Assembly (NCBI RefSeq): GCF_026013415.1
Contig: NZ_JAPDOK010000002.1
Location: forward strand, 186,001 to 250,000
DNA length: 64,000 bases
Direction: 5' to 3'
Origin: Sphingomonas caeni
GTDB taxonomy: Bacteria; Pseudomonadota; Alphaproteobacteria; Sphingomonadales; Sphingomonadaceae
Below, one piece after another: positions 35,374 through 43,562 of the stretch. Both the position numbers and the translations under genes were made by a program. The notes below the pieces were generated by a model, which was given only the letters and a program-made list of their open reading frames with translations, had not been told where the DNA came from and did not search any database. The stretch's first letter is position 1. Each line of letters starts with the position of its first letter.

Positions 35374-35907
35374 ATGCGCGGACTGATCTTCTTCGCGGCC
35401 TTGGCAATGGCGGTGCCGGCAAGCGCCCAGGTGACGCTGACGCCCGGGCAGGGCGTGACCGTGGCGGTGAGCGCCGGGGGCAAGGTGAGCGCCGAACGCG
35501 TGCATCCGGCCGCGCTGGCGCCCGACGATCTGGAGGCGGTGGGCATGCTTCGCGACTCCTATCCGGCCATCCAGAAATCCCAATCGGATCCGAAGGGCGT
35601 GTTGCCGGCCATCCCGATGCGGAACAGCCGGGTACCCGCCGGACCGATCAAGCCCGACCGTATCGAAATCGTCTTCGAGGTGATCGACGGCAAGGATTCG
35701 GTGCTCGCGATCCGTAACGGCTATGGCCAGGGCCTCACCTATCGCGCGCAGATCACCGCGCGCGGGCGGACCGCGCCGACCGATGTCTGCCTCGTGATGC
35801 CCGGCAAGCGCGGCTATGAGCATTGGCCCTATGCGATCGACCGGATCGAGCTGACCGAGCTCACCCTGGCCGATTGGACGCCCGATCAGGGAATCCCCTG
35901 CCGCTAG
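35374..35907 (+). CDS. secreted protein, paralogue family member 3
   Basis: 177 residues with a signal peptide ending SAQ (about residue 19). Same signature: IRNGYGQGLTYRA, VCLVMPGKRGYEHWP, and a final IPC. GAGGAGCGG precedes the ATG, 11 bases after member 2. It is more basic in its central region than the others. Function unknown. Confidence 0.7.
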   Translation: MRGLIFFAALAMAVPASAQVTLTPGQGVTVAVSAGGKVSAERVHPAALAPDDLEAVGMLRDSYPAIQKSQSDPKGVLPAIPMRNSRVPAGPIKPDRIEIVFEVIDGKDSVLAIRNGYGQGLTYRAQITARGRTAPTDVCLVMPGKRGYEHWPYAIDRIELTELTLADWTPDQGIPCR

Positions 35908-35948
35908 GGTCCAGCTCAATCAGCGCGCCAGGCCGGGTCGTCCCAGCA

Positions 35949-35973
35949 TGTGAAAGTTGACACTAGCTTCACA
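35949..35973. promoter_or_regulatory. inverted repeat with embedded TTGACA upstream of recQ
   Basis: TGTGAA, 13 bases, TTCACA, with TTGACA (35957-35962) inside. It resembles a regulator half-site pair around a -35 box, but no convincing -10 follows at standard spacing. Confidence 0.3.
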
Positions 35974-36139
35974 CTATCGCGCATGTTTCCGCCGCGCAGT
36001 TCGCGGGAGGGAAACGCCTGGTTCGCCAGGTGCGGATCGACAGGGTCGAAGAGCGGCCGGGGCGACCGGTTGGGCGAACCAAGCAGGCGAAATCCTACAT
36101 TGCAAGGCCTTGGGAAGCGATGCGTTGAAGCCAAAGCGA

Positions 36140-38029
36140 ATGAACACCGACGTCGACTGCGCCAAGGCCGACCTGATCGAATATGCGGCTTATCCCGACG
36201 CGCTGCGTGGCTTTCTGAGCGGGCTGGGCTATCTGCGCGGAGTGAACGCGCCGCTCGACATCCTCCATTCGACCTTCGGCTTTCCCGCCTTTCGCGGCGT
36301 CCAGGAGCGCGTGATCGATCGGGTGATGGCGGGCGCGAACACGCTGGCGGTGATGCCGACGGGCGCGGGCAAGTCGCTCTGCTACCAGATTCCGGCGCTG
36401 GCGCTGGAGGGGACGTGCATCGTCCTGTCGCCGCTGATCGCGCTGATGCACGATCAGCTGCGCGCCGCCGAGGCGGTGGGCATCCGCGCGGCGACGCTCA
36501 CCAGCGCCGACGCGAATCGCGAGGAGACGGTCGAGCGGTTCCGGGCCGGCGAGCTCGACCTGCTCTATGCCGCGCCCGAGCGCGCATCGGGGGAGGGGTT
36601 CCGCATCCTGCTGCGCAGCACGAAGATCGCCCTGTTCGCGATCGACGAGGCGCATTGCGTCTCCGAATGGGGGCATGATTTCCGGCCCGATTATCGCCTG
36701 CTCAGGCCGCTGCTCGACAGCTTTCCGGAGGTGCCGCGGCTCGCGCTGACCGCGACCGCCGACGCGCATACCCGCGCCGATATCCTCGAGCAGCTCGGCA
36801 TCCCGCAGGACGGGCTGATCATCGCGGGGTTCGACCGGCCCAATATCCGCTACGTCATCTCGCCGCGCGAAAACACCAGCGCGCAGGTCGCCGATCTGGT
36901 CGCCGCGGAGCCCGGGCCGGGGATCGTCTATGCGCAGACGCGGACCGCAGTGGACAAGCTCGCGGAAAAGCTGGGAAGCGGCGGACGGCCGGTGCTGCCC
37001 TATCATGCCGGGCTCGATCCCGCGGTCCGCAGGCGCAACCAGGCGGCGTTCGTGGCGTCGGAAGAGATGGTGATCGTCGCGACGGTGGCGTTCGGGATGG
37101 GGATCGACAAGCCGGATGTCCGCTTCGTCGCGCATGCCGGACTGCCGAAATCGATCGAGGCCTATTATCAGGAGACCGGCCGCGCGGGGCGCGATGGCGA
37201 TCCGGCGGTAGCGCATCTCTTCTGGGGGGCGGAGGATTTCGCCAGGGCGCGGCAGCGGATCGGCGAGGTCGAACCCGCCAGGCAGGCTGGCGAGCGAACG
37301 CGGCTCAACGCGCTGGGGGCGCTGGTCGAGACCTCGGGGTGCCGGCGGCGGATATTATTGCGGCATTTCGGGGAGGAATCGCCCGAAAACTGCGGCAATT
37401 GCGACAATTGCCTCAACCCCCCGAGCGCGATCGATGCGACCTTGGTCGCGCAGAAATTCCTCTCCGGCGTGTTCCGCACGGGGCAGATGTTCGGCGTCGG
37501 CTATGTCGAGAGCATCCTGCTGGGGGCATCGACCGAGCGGAGCCTGATGAACGGGCATGAGCGGCTGTCGGTCTTCGGGATCGTCGAGGGCGAGGAAGCC
37601 GCGCTGATCAAGCCGGTGGCGCGTGCGCTGCTGCTCAAGGATGCGCTGAGGGCCAATCCGCATGGCGGGCTCGAATTCGGGCCCGGCGCGCGGGCGATCC
37701 TGAAGGGCGAGGCCGGGCTGTCGCTGGTGTTGCCGCCCAAGCGCGAGCGGCGGCGCAAGGGGCCGGGTTCGAGAGGGGCCGGGGGCGCTGCCAACCCGGT
37801 CGGCGATCCGCTGTTCGAGGCGCTCAGGGCAAAGCGGCGCGAACTCGCGCTCGCGGCGCAGGTGCCGCCCTATGTGATCTTCCACGATTCGGTGCTGCGC
37901 GACATGGCGGCGGCGCGGCCCGCGAGCCTCGACGCGCTCGGCACCATCTCCGGCGTTGGCGCGCGCAAGCTGGAGGCTTATGGAGAAGCCTTTCTGGCGG
38001 TGATCGGCGAGCATGGAGGGGATCGATGA
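36140..38029 (+). CDS. recQ: RecQ family ATP-dependent DNA helicase
   Basis: 629 residues from ATG 36140; GTG 36242, which begins right before the conserved LDILHSTFGF, is an equally plausible start. Superfamily 2 helicase motifs: MPTGAGKSLCYQ (Walker A), DEAHC, TATAD, QETGRAGRDG. The RQC zinc-binding cysteines are in GCRRRILL..ENCGNCDNC, and a C-terminal HRDC domain follows (VPPYVIFHDSVLRDMA). It unwinds recombination intermediates. Its stop overlaps the next start by ATGA. Confidence 0.93.
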   Translation: MNTDVDCAKADLIEYAAYPDALRGFLSGLGYLRGVNAPLDILHSTFGFPAFRGVQERVIDRVMAGANTLAVMPTGAGKSLCYQIPALALEGTCIVLSPLIALMHDQLRAAEAVGIRAATLTSADANREETVERFRAGELDLLYAAPERASGEGFRILLRSTKIALFAIDEAHCVSEWGHDFRPDYRLLRPLLDSFPEVPRLALTATADAHTRADILEQLGIPQDGLIIAGFDRPNIRYVISPRENTSAQVADLVAAEPGPGIVYAQTRTAVDKLAEKLGSGGRPVLPYHAGLDPAVRRRNQAAFVASEEMVIVATVAFGMGIDKPDVRFVAHAGLPKSIEAYYQETGRAGRDGDPAVAHLFWGAEDFARARQRIGEVEPARQAGERTRLNALGALVETSGCRRRILLRHFGEESPENCGNCDNCLNPPSAIDATLVAQKFLSGVFRTGQMFGVGYVESILLGASTERSLMNGHERLSVFGIVEGEEAALIKPVARALLLKDALRANPHGGLEFGPGARAILKGEAGLSLVLPPKRERRRKGPGSRGAGGAANPVGDPLFEALRAKRRELALAAQVPPYVIFHDSVLRDMAAARPASLDALGTISGVGARKLEAYGEAFLAVIGEHGGDR

Positions 38030-38451
38030 GGTGGGTTGCGAGCGCGCTGCTGCTGGCCTGTACGGGCTGCATGCCCGGCGCGCCGGAGAATGCGGCGAAT
38101 GCCTCGGCGAACATCGTCGAGAATGTCACCGTCATCGAAGACACGGACGAGGCGCCGCCGCCCGCCGTCAATGAGGCCGAGACGGTCAATGCGGCGACGA
38201 CCGAGGCCGCGGCGGGGGCGAACGGGCTGCCGGCCGAGGTCCAGACGTTCATCGAGCGGCGCGAGGGCTGCGAGCATTGGGCGGGCGAGCCCGATTTCGA
38301 CGAAGCGCGGCGCAAGCAGATCGAGGACGCGGTGAAGGAGCTTTGCCCGGGGATCGACACCCAGCTCGAAGCGCTACGCAAGCGCTACTCCAAGGATCCC
38401 GAGGTCGTCGCCGCGCTCAAGGATTTCGAACCGCTGGGAATGGAGCCCTGA
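38026..38451 (+). CDS. small lipoprotein
   Basis: 141 residues. N-terminal MRWVASALLLACTGC offers lipobox-like cleavage before Cys12 or Cys15. A low-complexity Ala/Asn/Glu-rich stretch follows, then a helical C-terminal region with two cysteines (REGCEHW, KELCPG). No family recognised. Coupled to recQ by ATGA and to the next gene by TGATG. Confidence 0.65.
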   Translation: MRWVASALLLACTGCMPGAPENAANASANIVENVTVIEDTDEAPPPAVNEAETVNAATTEAAAGANGLPAEVQTFIERREGCEHWAGEPDFDEARRKQIEDAVKELCPGIDTQLEALRKRYSKDPEVVAALKDFEPLGMEP

Positions 38452-38885
38452 TGACCGACATTCGCCGTATCGACGACCGCATCTCGGTGGCTCCACAGAT
38501 CAGCCCCGAGGACGTGGCCGAAATCGCCGCGCGGGGCTTTGCCGTCATCGTCAACAACCGGCCCGATGGCGAGGAAACGGGCCAGCCCGACAGCGACGCG
38601 ATCGGCGCCGCGGCGCGGGCGGCCGGGCTGGCCTATTACACGATCCCCGTGGTGCCGGCAGGCTTCCATCAATCGAATGTCGAGTCGATGGCCGGGGTGA
38701 TGGCCGAGGCCAAGGGACCGGTGCTCGCCTATTGCCGCTCGGGAACGCGCTCGTGCAACCTGTGGGCGCTGGCCGAGGCGAGCAAGGGCGGCGACCCCGA
38801 GACGCTGGTGCAGAAGGGCGCCGGCGCCGGCTATGACCTGAGCGCGATGCGCCCGGTGCTCGAAACGCTTTCGCAGCGGGCATGA
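38451..38885 (+). CDS. TIGR01244/DUF442-like phosphatase-fold protein
   Basis: 144 residues of the family fused to metallo-beta-lactamases in Blh proteins (beta-lactamase hydrolase-like). It carries the cysteine-phosphatase loop AYCRSGTRS, with the nucleophilic Cys and the Arg at the end of the CxxGxR motif. In Blh proteins a link with sulfide metabolism has been reported; here the domain stands alone. Start overlaps the preceding stop (TGATG). Confidence 0.78.
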   Translation: MTDIRRIDDRISVAPQISPEDVAEIAARGFAVIVNNRPDGEETGQPDSDAIGAAARAAGLAYYTIPVVPAGFHQSNVESMAGVMAEAKGPVLAYCRSGTRSCNLWALAEASKGGDPETLVQKGAGAGYDLSAMRPVLETLSQRA

Positions 38886-39241
38886 ACCCGTTCGTCGTCA
38901 CCGGCGCCTCGATCGTTGCGATCCTGGTGCTTGCCGCAATCGCCTGGGGCCTGAAGCTCGGCGGCGGCGAGATCGCCGACGAGGCGCAGGCGATGCGCGA
39001 GGCCGAGGCGATCCTGTCGGGTTTCGACGCCGAGCGCGCGGTGGTCGCGTCGGACGGCCAGGCGGCGCTGGTCCATGGCCGCGACGGCAGCGTGGCGCTG
39101 CTCAAGCAGCACGGCGTCCATGTCGCGGGGCGGCGGCTGACGTTGCCGCTCGACACGACAGCGAGCCCCGAGGGACTGATCGTGGCGAGCGGCGAGGCGC
39201 GCTTCGGCAGCGTGCTGCTGCGCGGGGTGAGCGGGGTCTAG
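38882..39241 (+). CDS. single-span hypothetical protein
   Basis: 119 residues: an N-terminal membrane span (about 4-25) and a soluble C-terminal domain with alternating strand-like hydrophobics (AVVASDGQAALVHGRDG). No family recognised. ATGA overlap with the phosphatase-like gene makes it the fourth overlapping gene after recQ. Confidence 0.65.
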   Translation: MNPFVVTGASIVAILVLAAIAWGLKLGGGEIADEAQAMREAEAILSGFDAERAVVASDGQAALVHGRDGSVALLKQHGVHVAGRRLTLPLDTTASPEGLIVASGEARFGSVLLRGVSGV

Positions 39242-39256
39242 CCTCTTGTTCCCCGC

Positions 39257-39871
39257 TCATGCCGAAGGAGCGCGTTCCTCCACATGCGTGAGCAAGTCGA
39301 AATAGTGGCGCAGCGCCGCGATGCCGCGGTCGAAATAGGCGACGTCGCGGTGCGTGCGCGCCTGCATCACCCCGCCCTCCATCGTCGTCAGCACCAGCTC
39401 GGCGAGCGCCTTGCGGTCGAGATCGGGGGGGAGGCGATCGGCGGCGTCGGCGAGGCAGGCTTCGATCGCCCCGGTCCAGCCGGTGAAGTTGACCGCAAGC
39501 AGATCGCGCACCACCGGATCGGCCTCGTGCAGCTCGAGCGCGAGGCTGCCGATCGGGCAGCCATAGGCGCAATCGGTCTCGACGATCGCGCGGCGATAAA
39601 AGGCGAGCAACGCGAAGATGCGCTCGACCGGGTCCTCGACCCCCTCCCAGGCCGGGGTGACGAGCATCGGATAAAGGCCCTCGCGATACGCCTCGAGCAC
39701 CGCGATCAATATGTCCTGCTTGCCCGGAAAGGCGTGATAGAGGCTGCCCGAATTGAGCTGGGTGCGGCTGAGGATGTCGGCGATAGAGGTGGAATTATAC
39801 CCCTTGGACCAGAACAGATCCATCGCGGCCTCGACGATCCTGTCGCGCGACGTCCGGGCTTGGGGGGGCAT
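39257..39871 (-). CDS. TetR family regulator
   Basis: 204 residues. Helix-turn-helix with TSIADILSRTQLNSGSLYHAF and a ligand domain containing CAYGCPIGSLALEL, a hallmark of the TetR_C_6/AcuR-like group. Divergent from the hydroxylase gene. An inverted repeat 15 bases before the start is a candidate operator for itself and the hydroxylase operon. Confidence 0.83.
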   Translation of the reverse strand: MPPQARTSRDRIVEAAMDLFWSKGYNSTSIADILSRTQLNSGSLYHAFPGKQDILIAVLEAYREGLYPMLVTPAWEGVEDPVERIFALLAFYRRAIVETDCAYGCPIGSLALELHEADPVVRDLLAVNFTGWTGAIEACLADAADRLPPDLDRKALAELVLTTMEGGVMQARTHRDVAYFDRGIAALRHYFDLLTHVEERAPSA

Positions 39872-39885
39872 GACGGCTCCTTCGA

Positions 39886-39900
39886 TTCAATTTGATTGAA
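39886..39900. promoter_or_regulatory. candidate TetR operator
   Basis: TTCAAT, three bases, ATTGAA: six perfect pairs between the divergent TetR and hydroxylase genes. AT-rich in a GC-rich background. The match is short. Confidence 0.45.
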
Positions 39901-39974
39901 CACTCAACCAAGCACCATGTCAACCCGTGCCCCCGGGCCGTGACAGGCTGCTGACACTGAGGTAAGCAAGGGCG

Positions 39975-40883
39975 ATGCCGCCCGTTCTGCCCAAGCCCGT
40001 CGATCTCGCGGTTCCCGCCTTCGTGCTGCTGGTGCTTGCCGAAATGCTGGTCGCCTGGGCCAAGGACCGGAAACGCTATTGCCCGAAGGATACGCTGACT
40101 TCGCTCGCGCTGGGGACGGGCAGTTCGGTCGCGGGGATCATCACCGGCGGCGCGGTCTATGCGCTGGCGCTGTGGCTCTATCAGTATCGCATCTTCACGA
40201 TCGGCTGGGCCTGGTACTGGTTCGTGATCTGCTTCGTCGTGGACGACCTGGCCTATTACGTCTTCCATCGCAGCGCGCACCGCGTGCGCTGGTTCTGGGC
40301 GAGCCATGTCATCCATCATTCGAGCCAGCATTATAACCTGTCGACCGCGCTCAGGCAGACCTGGACGGGCTTCATCAGCATCGCCTTCATTTTCCGCATT
40401 CCGCTGTTCCTGATCGGCTTTCCGCCCGAAATGGTGATCTTCGTCGGCGGGCTGAACCTGATCTACCAGTTCTGGATCCATACCGAGATGATCGGGCGGA
40501 TGCCGCGCTGGTTCGAGGCGGTGATGAACACGCCGTCGCACCACCGCGTCCACCACGCGACCAATGCCCGCTATCTCGACAAGAATTATGCCGGGGTGTT
40601 CATCGTCTGGGACCGCTGGTTCGGCACTTTTGTCGAGGAGCGCGACGACGACCGGCCGCGCTATGGCATCGTCAAGGACCTGGGCAGCTTCAACCTGCTC
40701 TGGGCGGCGTTCCATGAGTGGATCGGGATCGCCAAGGACGTTTGGCAGGCGCCGACGCTCAGCGCCAAATGGAATTATATGGCCAAGCCGCCAGGCTGGA
40801 GCCATGACGGCAGCCGCGACACCAGCGAGATCATCAAGGCGCGCTGGGAAGCGAAGCAGCAAGTCGCGGCACCCGCCGAATGA
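39975..40883 (+). CDS. sterol desaturase / fatty acid hydroxylase family protein
   Basis: 302 residues with five or so membrane spans and the three di-iron histidine boxes in order: HRSAHR, HHSSQH and HHRVHH. It inserts oxygen or a double bond in a lipid; carotenoid, hopanoid and fatty-acid hydroxylases share this fold, so the substrate is open. No clear Shine-Dalgarno other than AAGGGC. Overlaps the next gene by ATGA. Confidence 0.85.
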   Translation: MPPVLPKPVDLAVPAFVLLVLAEMLVAWAKDRKRYCPKDTLTSLALGTGSSVAGIITGGAVYALALWLYQYRIFTIGWAWYWFVICFVVDDLAYYVFHRSAHRVRWFWASHVIHHSSQHYNLSTALRQTWTGFISIAFIFRIPLFLIGFPPEMVIFVGGLNLIYQFWIHTEMIGRMPRWFEAVMNTPSHHRVHHATNARYLDKNYAGVFIVWDRWFGTFVEERDDDRPRYGIVKDLGSFNLLWAAFHEWIGIAKDVWQAPTLSAKWNYMAKPPGWSHDGSRDTSEIIKARWEAKQQVAAPAE

Positions 40884-41188
40884 GCGAGCCCGAGCGGACC
40901 CATGGCGCGGGCGAGGATATTCCGGGCACACCGGGTCCGTTTCCGTTCGGGCTGATTGCGTTCGCCTTTGCCGGAGTGTCCGCGATGCTTGCGGCCATGC
41001 TGTTCTTTGCCGGCGGCGCTGCCCCGGTCTGGCCGCTGTGCGTCTTCGCCGCCATTGGCTGGGCTGTGTTCGGCGTCACCGCGCTGTTCCACGGACAATG
41101 GAAGGGGCCGCTGCTCGGTCTGCCGGTGATGATCGCGCCGTGGATCGCGATGTACGTCTTGATCATGCGCGCGTTCGCGCCAGAGTAG
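40880..41188 (+). CDS. three-span hypothetical membrane protein
   Basis: 102 residues; a polar N-terminus then three predicted membrane spans. No family recognised. Start overlaps the hydroxylase stop; the GMC gene follows after 27 bases. Confidence 0.6.
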   Translation: MSEPERTHGAGEDIPGTPGPFPFGLIAFAFAGVSAMLAAMLFFAGGAAPVWPLCVFAAIGWAVFGVTALFHGQWKGPLLGLPVMIAPWIAMYVLIMRAFAPE

Positions 41189-41215
41189 GCCGCCGGAGCC
41201 AAGGGGGAAGCGAGC

Positions 41216-42802
41216 GTGGAAGAAGCCGATATCGTCGTCATCGGGTGCGGTTCGGGCGGAAGCGCGGCGGCGGGGCGGCTGAGCGAGGACGGGAAATACA
41301 GCGTCGCCGTGCTCGAGGCGGGCGGGCGCAACACCAGCCTCAAGACGATCATGCCCGGCATGATGCCCTTCCAGACCGACAAGACCAACTGGCGCTTCGA
41401 GACGGTGCCGCAGCGCGGGCTCGACGGGCGGCGCGGCTATCAGCCGCGCGGGCGCGGCATGGGCGGCTCCTCGGCGATCAATGCGATGCTCTATATCCGC
41501 GGCCATCCCCAGGATTATGACGAGTGGCGCGATCTGGGCTGCCCAGGCTGGGGCTGGGACGATGTGCTGCCCGTCTTCAAGCGCGCCGAGCATAATGTGC
41601 GCGGGGGCGATGATTTCCACGGCGCCGACGGCCCGCTCTGGGTGAGCGACCAGCGCGACGCGCATCCGGGCAGCCATGCCTTCGTCCAGGCGGGCGCGGC
41701 GCTGCAAATCCCGGTCAACGAGGATTTCAACGGGGCGCGGCAAGACGGGGTGGGCATCTATCAGGTGACCCAGAAGAATGGCGAGCGCTGGACCGCGGCG
41801 CGCGCCTATCTGGGCGAGGCGGGCAAGCGTGAGAATCTGACGATCCTGACCGACTCGCTGGTCGAGCGCGTGCTGTTCGAGGACGGGCGCGTCTGGGGCG
41901 TGGCCTATCAGCAGGATGGGCAGCCCCGGGTGATCCGGGCAAAGCGCGCGGTGATCATGGCGGGCGGCGCCTTCCAGACGCCGCAGCTGCTGATGCTATC
42001 CGGCATCGGGCCCGCCGAGCATCTCAAGGAGATGGGGATCGCGGTGAAGGTCGACCGGGCGGCGGTGGGCGCAGACCTGCAGGACCATATCGACTATGTC
42101 GCGGCGTTCGAGACCAAGGGGAGCTTCTTCCTCGGCCATTCCCCGATCGGCACGCTCAAGGGAATGGGATCGATGATCCAGTGGCTCGCGACGCGGCGGG
42201 GCACGATGACCTCGCCCTTTGCCGAGGCCGGGGGGTTCATCGCGACCGATCCGAATTCGGACGTGCCCGATATCCAGTTCCACTTCCTGATCGCGATCGT
42301 CGAGGATCATGGGCGCACGCAGGTGAAGGGGCATGGCTTCAGCTGCCATGCCTGCGTGCTCAGGCCCGAGAGCCGGGGGAGGGTGCGGCTGCAATCGCTC
42401 GATCCTGCCGCGCCGCCGCTGATCGACCCCGATTTCCTGGGCGATCCGCGCGATGTCGAGACATTGAAACGCGGCGTACGCGCGATGTACCGCATCCTCG
42501 AGACCCCGCCGCTCAGCGATTACAAGGGTCGCGACCGCTATCCGATCGACCTGAACGACGATGTCGCGCTCGAGCGGCTGATCCGGGCGCGGGCGGACAC
42601 CGTCTATCACCCGGTCGGCACCGCGCGGATGGGATCGGACGCCGACGCGGTGTGCGATCCCCGGCTGCGCGTGCGCGGGGTGGAGGGGCTCTACATCGCC
42701 GACGCCTCGATCATGCCGCGGCTGGTGGGCGGCAACACCAACGCGCCGAGCATCATGATCGGCGAGCGCTGCGCCGATTTCGTGCGGGCCGATTTGGGCT
42801 AG
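41216..42802 (+). CDS. GMC family FAD oxidoreductase (choline/alcohol dehydrogenase-like)
   Basis: 528 residues, usual length. FAD-binding IVVIGCGSGGSAAAG, GMC signature GRGMGGSSAINAM, and the C-terminal active-site histidine/asparagine region YHPVGTARMG and GGNTNAPS. Such enzymes oxidise alcohols to aldehydes; betaine synthesis genes are not adjacent, so a non-choline alcohol is as likely. GTG start at 41216 after GGGGGAAG. Its stop overlaps the convergent hypothetical gene in CTAG. Confidence 0.88.
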   Translation: MEEADIVVIGCGSGGSAAAGRLSEDGKYSVAVLEAGGRNTSLKTIMPGMMPFQTDKTNWRFETVPQRGLDGRRGYQPRGRGMGGSSAINAMLYIRGHPQDYDEWRDLGCPGWGWDDVLPVFKRAEHNVRGGDDFHGADGPLWVSDQRDAHPGSHAFVQAGAALQIPVNEDFNGARQDGVGIYQVTQKNGERWTAARAYLGEAGKRENLTILTDSLVERVLFEDGRVWGVAYQQDGQPRVIRAKRAVIMAGGAFQTPQLLMLSGIGPAEHLKEMGIAVKVDRAAVGADLQDHIDYVAAFETKGSFFLGHSPIGTLKGMGSMIQWLATRRGTMTSPFAEAGGFIATDPNSDVPDIQFHFLIAIVEDHGRTQVKGHGFSCHACVLRPESRGRVRLQSLDPAAPPLIDPDFLGDPRDVETLKRGVRAMYRILETPPLSDYKGRDRYPIDLNDDVALERLIRARADTVYHPVGTARMGSDADAVCDPRLRVRGVEGLYIADASIMPRLVGGNTNAPSIMIGERCADFVRADLG

Positions 42803-43356
42803 CGCATGACGATGGGCGCGATGGTCGGCGTGGCTTCGGGGACATTCAACGTCGGCGGCGAATCGGCTTCGCGTTTCAGCCAGAAGCTGCCTGGAGCGTC
42901 CACCCGGATTCCGCACAACATACGGCCCCGGACCCACCCCTGATAGTGGATCATGGGCGCATCACGAGTCGCCGGCAACTCGATCTCGATCGTCTCGCCG
43001 GCGATCGTCCATGTGCCGATGAGCGACCCGATGCGGACCTCGTGATTTTCGTACAAATCCCAGTGGCTTGACCCGCCACCACTTGCCTTCCCGGCCCAGC
43101 GTCCGATCGGATGCGGCGGACCGTCAACCTTCGTGCCTTTGCAAGCCCATGCCACCGTGCCTCTGGCTGGCTTGGCCGGCTGCGGGGGTATAGGCGAGGA
43201 TCCTGCCGGCGGAACGATCTTCGGCGGCGTGAAGACCCACACCACGAAGTTGCGTATCGGACCGTCGATCGCGGTAACGACCGCCGCGCCGCCGCCCAGC
43301 AAGGTCCCTACGGCGGCGATCGCGCGCCAGCGACTGGTGTGATTATCGCCTTCCAC
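42799..43356 (-). CDS. single-span hypothetical protein
   Basis: 185 residues. N-terminal membrane span (about 11-30), a proline-rich linker, then a soluble domain with two or three cysteines (AWACKG, MLCGIRV). No domain recognised. GTG start preceded by GAGGGGGGAAGG. Confidence 0.62.
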   Translation of the reverse strand: MEGDNHTSRWRAIAAVGTLLGGGAAVVTAIDGPIRNFVVWVFTPPKIVPPAGSSPIPPQPAKPARGTVAWACKGTKVDGPPHPIGRWAGKASGGGSSHWDLYENHEVRIGSLIGTWTIAGETIEIELPATRDAPMIHYQGWVRGRMLCGIRVDAPGSFWLKREADSPPTLNVPEATPTIAPIVMR

Positions 43357-43459
43357 CTTCCTCCCCCCTCGAAGATTTCGGCAGTGTTATCTTCGTAAAG
43401 GAGCAATCCTCGCACGCCTTGTCCAGCGGCAATTCGATATTCCACCAGTCCCGCGCTAC

Positions 43460-43490
43460 AAAAAAGGACCGGTGGGAATGCCACCGGTCC
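43460..43490 (-). terminator. glnK-amt operon terminator
   Basis: Minus strand GGACCGGTGG, 5-base loop, CCACCGGTCC (plus 43481-43490 and 43466-43475), followed by TTTTTT. A classical Rho-independent terminator about 70 bases after the amt stop. Confidence 0.88.
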
Positions 43491-43517
43491 AGTGTGTCCG
43501 CAGGAGGAACCTCGGTT

Positions 43518-43555
43518 GGGCGCCGCACCATTCGGAGAGGTGCGGTGCGGCGCCC
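43518..43555 (-). repeat. first of two hairpins after amt
   Basis: GGGCGCCGCACC (43518-43529) pairs with GGTGCGGCGCCC (43544-43555), 12 perfect pairs, loop 14, starting 8 bases after the amt stop. No T-run follows, so it may protect the mRNA end or act with the true terminator. Confidence 0.65.
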
Positions 43556-43562
43556 GATCTTG

